From the NCBI GenBank assembly GCA_015693905.1, contig CP065161.1, positions 2,401,001 through 2,465,000 on the forward strand: a stretch of DNA of 64,000 nt, written 5' to 3'. Below the pieces are notes generated by a model. It had not been told where the DNA came from and did no database searches. It saw only the letters and a list, made by a program, of their open reading frames with translations. Positions 63,410-64,000 of this stretch are shown piece by piece. Source of the stretch: Rhodobacterales bacterium HKCCA1288 (GTDB taxonomy: Bacteria > Pseudomonadota > Alphaproteobacteria > Rhodobacterales > Rhodobacteraceae). Position numbers and translations under genes: made by a program. Numbering within the stretch: position 1 is the stretch's first letter; each line of letters begins with the position of its first letter.

Positions 63410-64000
63410 TCACTCACCCATAAGATATTGATCAAACGGATAGGTCGAGAGATTTTCGTATCCGCACTCAGTGATGACGACCTGGTCCTCCAACTTGATC
63501 GAGAAATCCTGTCCCACTTCACTCACCAGTACCTCCACGCAGAGCGTCATGCCGGGCTGCAGAATGTAGTCGAATGCCCCGGCGACCTCCTGGTCGGGGT
63601 AAGCCACCAACGGCCACTCGTCGCACAGTCCGACGCCGTGCATCAGGCACCCATATTTTTGCGCTTGGTATTTGTCTGCGAGGCGGTGCGACTTCGCCAC
63701 GAGCTCTGGGATGCTGATGCCGGGCCGCAGTAAGCTCATGTTAGTTATCATGTGCTCGTGGGCGTGCCGCATTGCCTCCACCATGTCGGGGCGAGGGCGC
63801 TGATCGCCCACCCACCAAGTCCGGCTCATGTCAGTGCATATGCCATAGCTTCCGATGAGGTCAGTGTCGAAGGCTATGATTTCATTGTTTTGCACAATCC
63901 GTCCCCCGCACTCCTGAAACCATGGATTGGTGCGCGGGCCCGAGGTGAGGAGGCGTGTCTCGATCCACTCACCCCCTCGGCGAATGTTTTCCGCGTGCAG
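63410..64000 (-). CDS. dddP: DddP-like DMSP lyase, M24 peptidase fold (partial)
   Basis: The last 197 codons of an M24-fold protein; the frame is open to base 64000. It begins LHAENIRRGGEWIETRLLTS and ends YPFDQYLMGE, which agrees with my memory of roseobacter DddP, the iron-dependent lyase that splits dimethylsulfoniopropionate into DMS and acrylate. Anchored on HGVGLCD, the spacing reproduces without gaps the reported DddP residues: Asp295, Asp297, Asp307, His371, Glu406 and Glu421 (metal) and Tyr366 and Asp377 (active site). The substrate Trp in the N-terminal part is outside the window. No acrylate genes are seen nearby. A DddP-like peptidase with another role cannot be excluded. Confidence 0.78.
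   Translation of the reverse strand: MHAENIRRGGEWIETRLLTSGPRTNPWFQECGGRIVQNNEIIAFDTDLIGSYGICTDMSRTWWVGDQRPRPDMVEAMRHAHEHMITNMSLLRPGISIPELVAKSHRLADKYQAQKYGCLMHGVGLCDEWPLVAYPDQEVAGAFDYILQPGMTLCVEVLVSEVGQDFSIKLEDQVVITECGYENLSTYPFDQYLMGE

Noticed and set aside
1-64000. CRISPR arrays or long tandem repeats
   Set aside because: Reading through the window showed no regularly spaced repeats; the only low-complexity DNA lies inside coding regions such as the Gly-rich start of hflK.

Overview
The window reads as chromosomal DNA of a marine alphaproteobacterium of the order Rhodobacterales, probably the Roseobacter group. Supporting signs are an RpoH1-type sigma-32, a tRNA-His without G-1 and with A73, a GTTC-N7-GTTC SOS box, an HvrA/Spb-type H-NS, several small families typical of the order (DUF6476, DUF6324, DUF2842), and a dddP-like DMSP-lyase gene at the right edge. 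No CRISPR array, insertion sequence, integrase or rRNA gene is visible.

From 1 to about 53.2 kb the sequence is densely packed and mostly housekeeping. Left to right it holds: a capsule export pair (KpsS-like, Wza/KpsD-like, partial); ribE and nusB; a probable 6S RNA next to an SOS-boxed mmcB; tRNA-His; DUF6476 and rluD sharing one CATG as start codons; a frameshifted gamma-glutamyltransferase gene; rpoH with a sigma-32-like promoter; an ArgP-like regulator with a DMT exporter; a degenerate HAD protein; yebC; an SLC13 transporter; a metallophosphoesterase and 5-formyl-THF cyclo-ligase; a run of VOC, GNAT, TerB-DnaJ and EEP genes; pepF; a Gfo/Idh/MocA oxidoreductase; CoxG; a ScfR/PccR-type acyl-CoA metabolism regulator with its likely operator; serS; and yajC-secD-secF-Mth938 behind a structured leader.

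From 31 to 38.6 kb the minus strand carries a gamma-glutamylated-amine (polyamine type) catabolic cluster: two glutamine-synthetase-like ligases, a class I amidotransferase and a PuuB-like oxidase in overlapping order. A DegT-type and a class III aminotransferase lie further along. From 38.7 to 53.2 kb come TerB, rlmJ, pyrG, secG, purA, a large low-complexity protein of unknown function, thiamine diphosphokinase, rpiA, gor, and hflK-hflC-DUF2065-degP.

After about 53.5 kb the base and codon usage changes by eye, and the region looks like accessory DNA. A very AT-rich stretch holds an H-NS-like gene between two paralogous small winged-helix proteins, followed by an unknown membrane protein. Next come a LysR regulator divergent from a gamma-butyrobetaine-hydroxylase-like dioxygenase, which overlaps a class II aldolase gene. 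On the minus strand lie a phosphate transporter, a Nudix hydrolase, and a tight set of a DddP-like M24 protein, a D-2-hydroxyacid dehydrogenase and an enolase-superfamily enzyme. This right-hand part suggests use of marine organic solutes (betaine- or DMSP-like compounds and hydroxy or sugar acids). The exact substrates cannot be read from the sequence.
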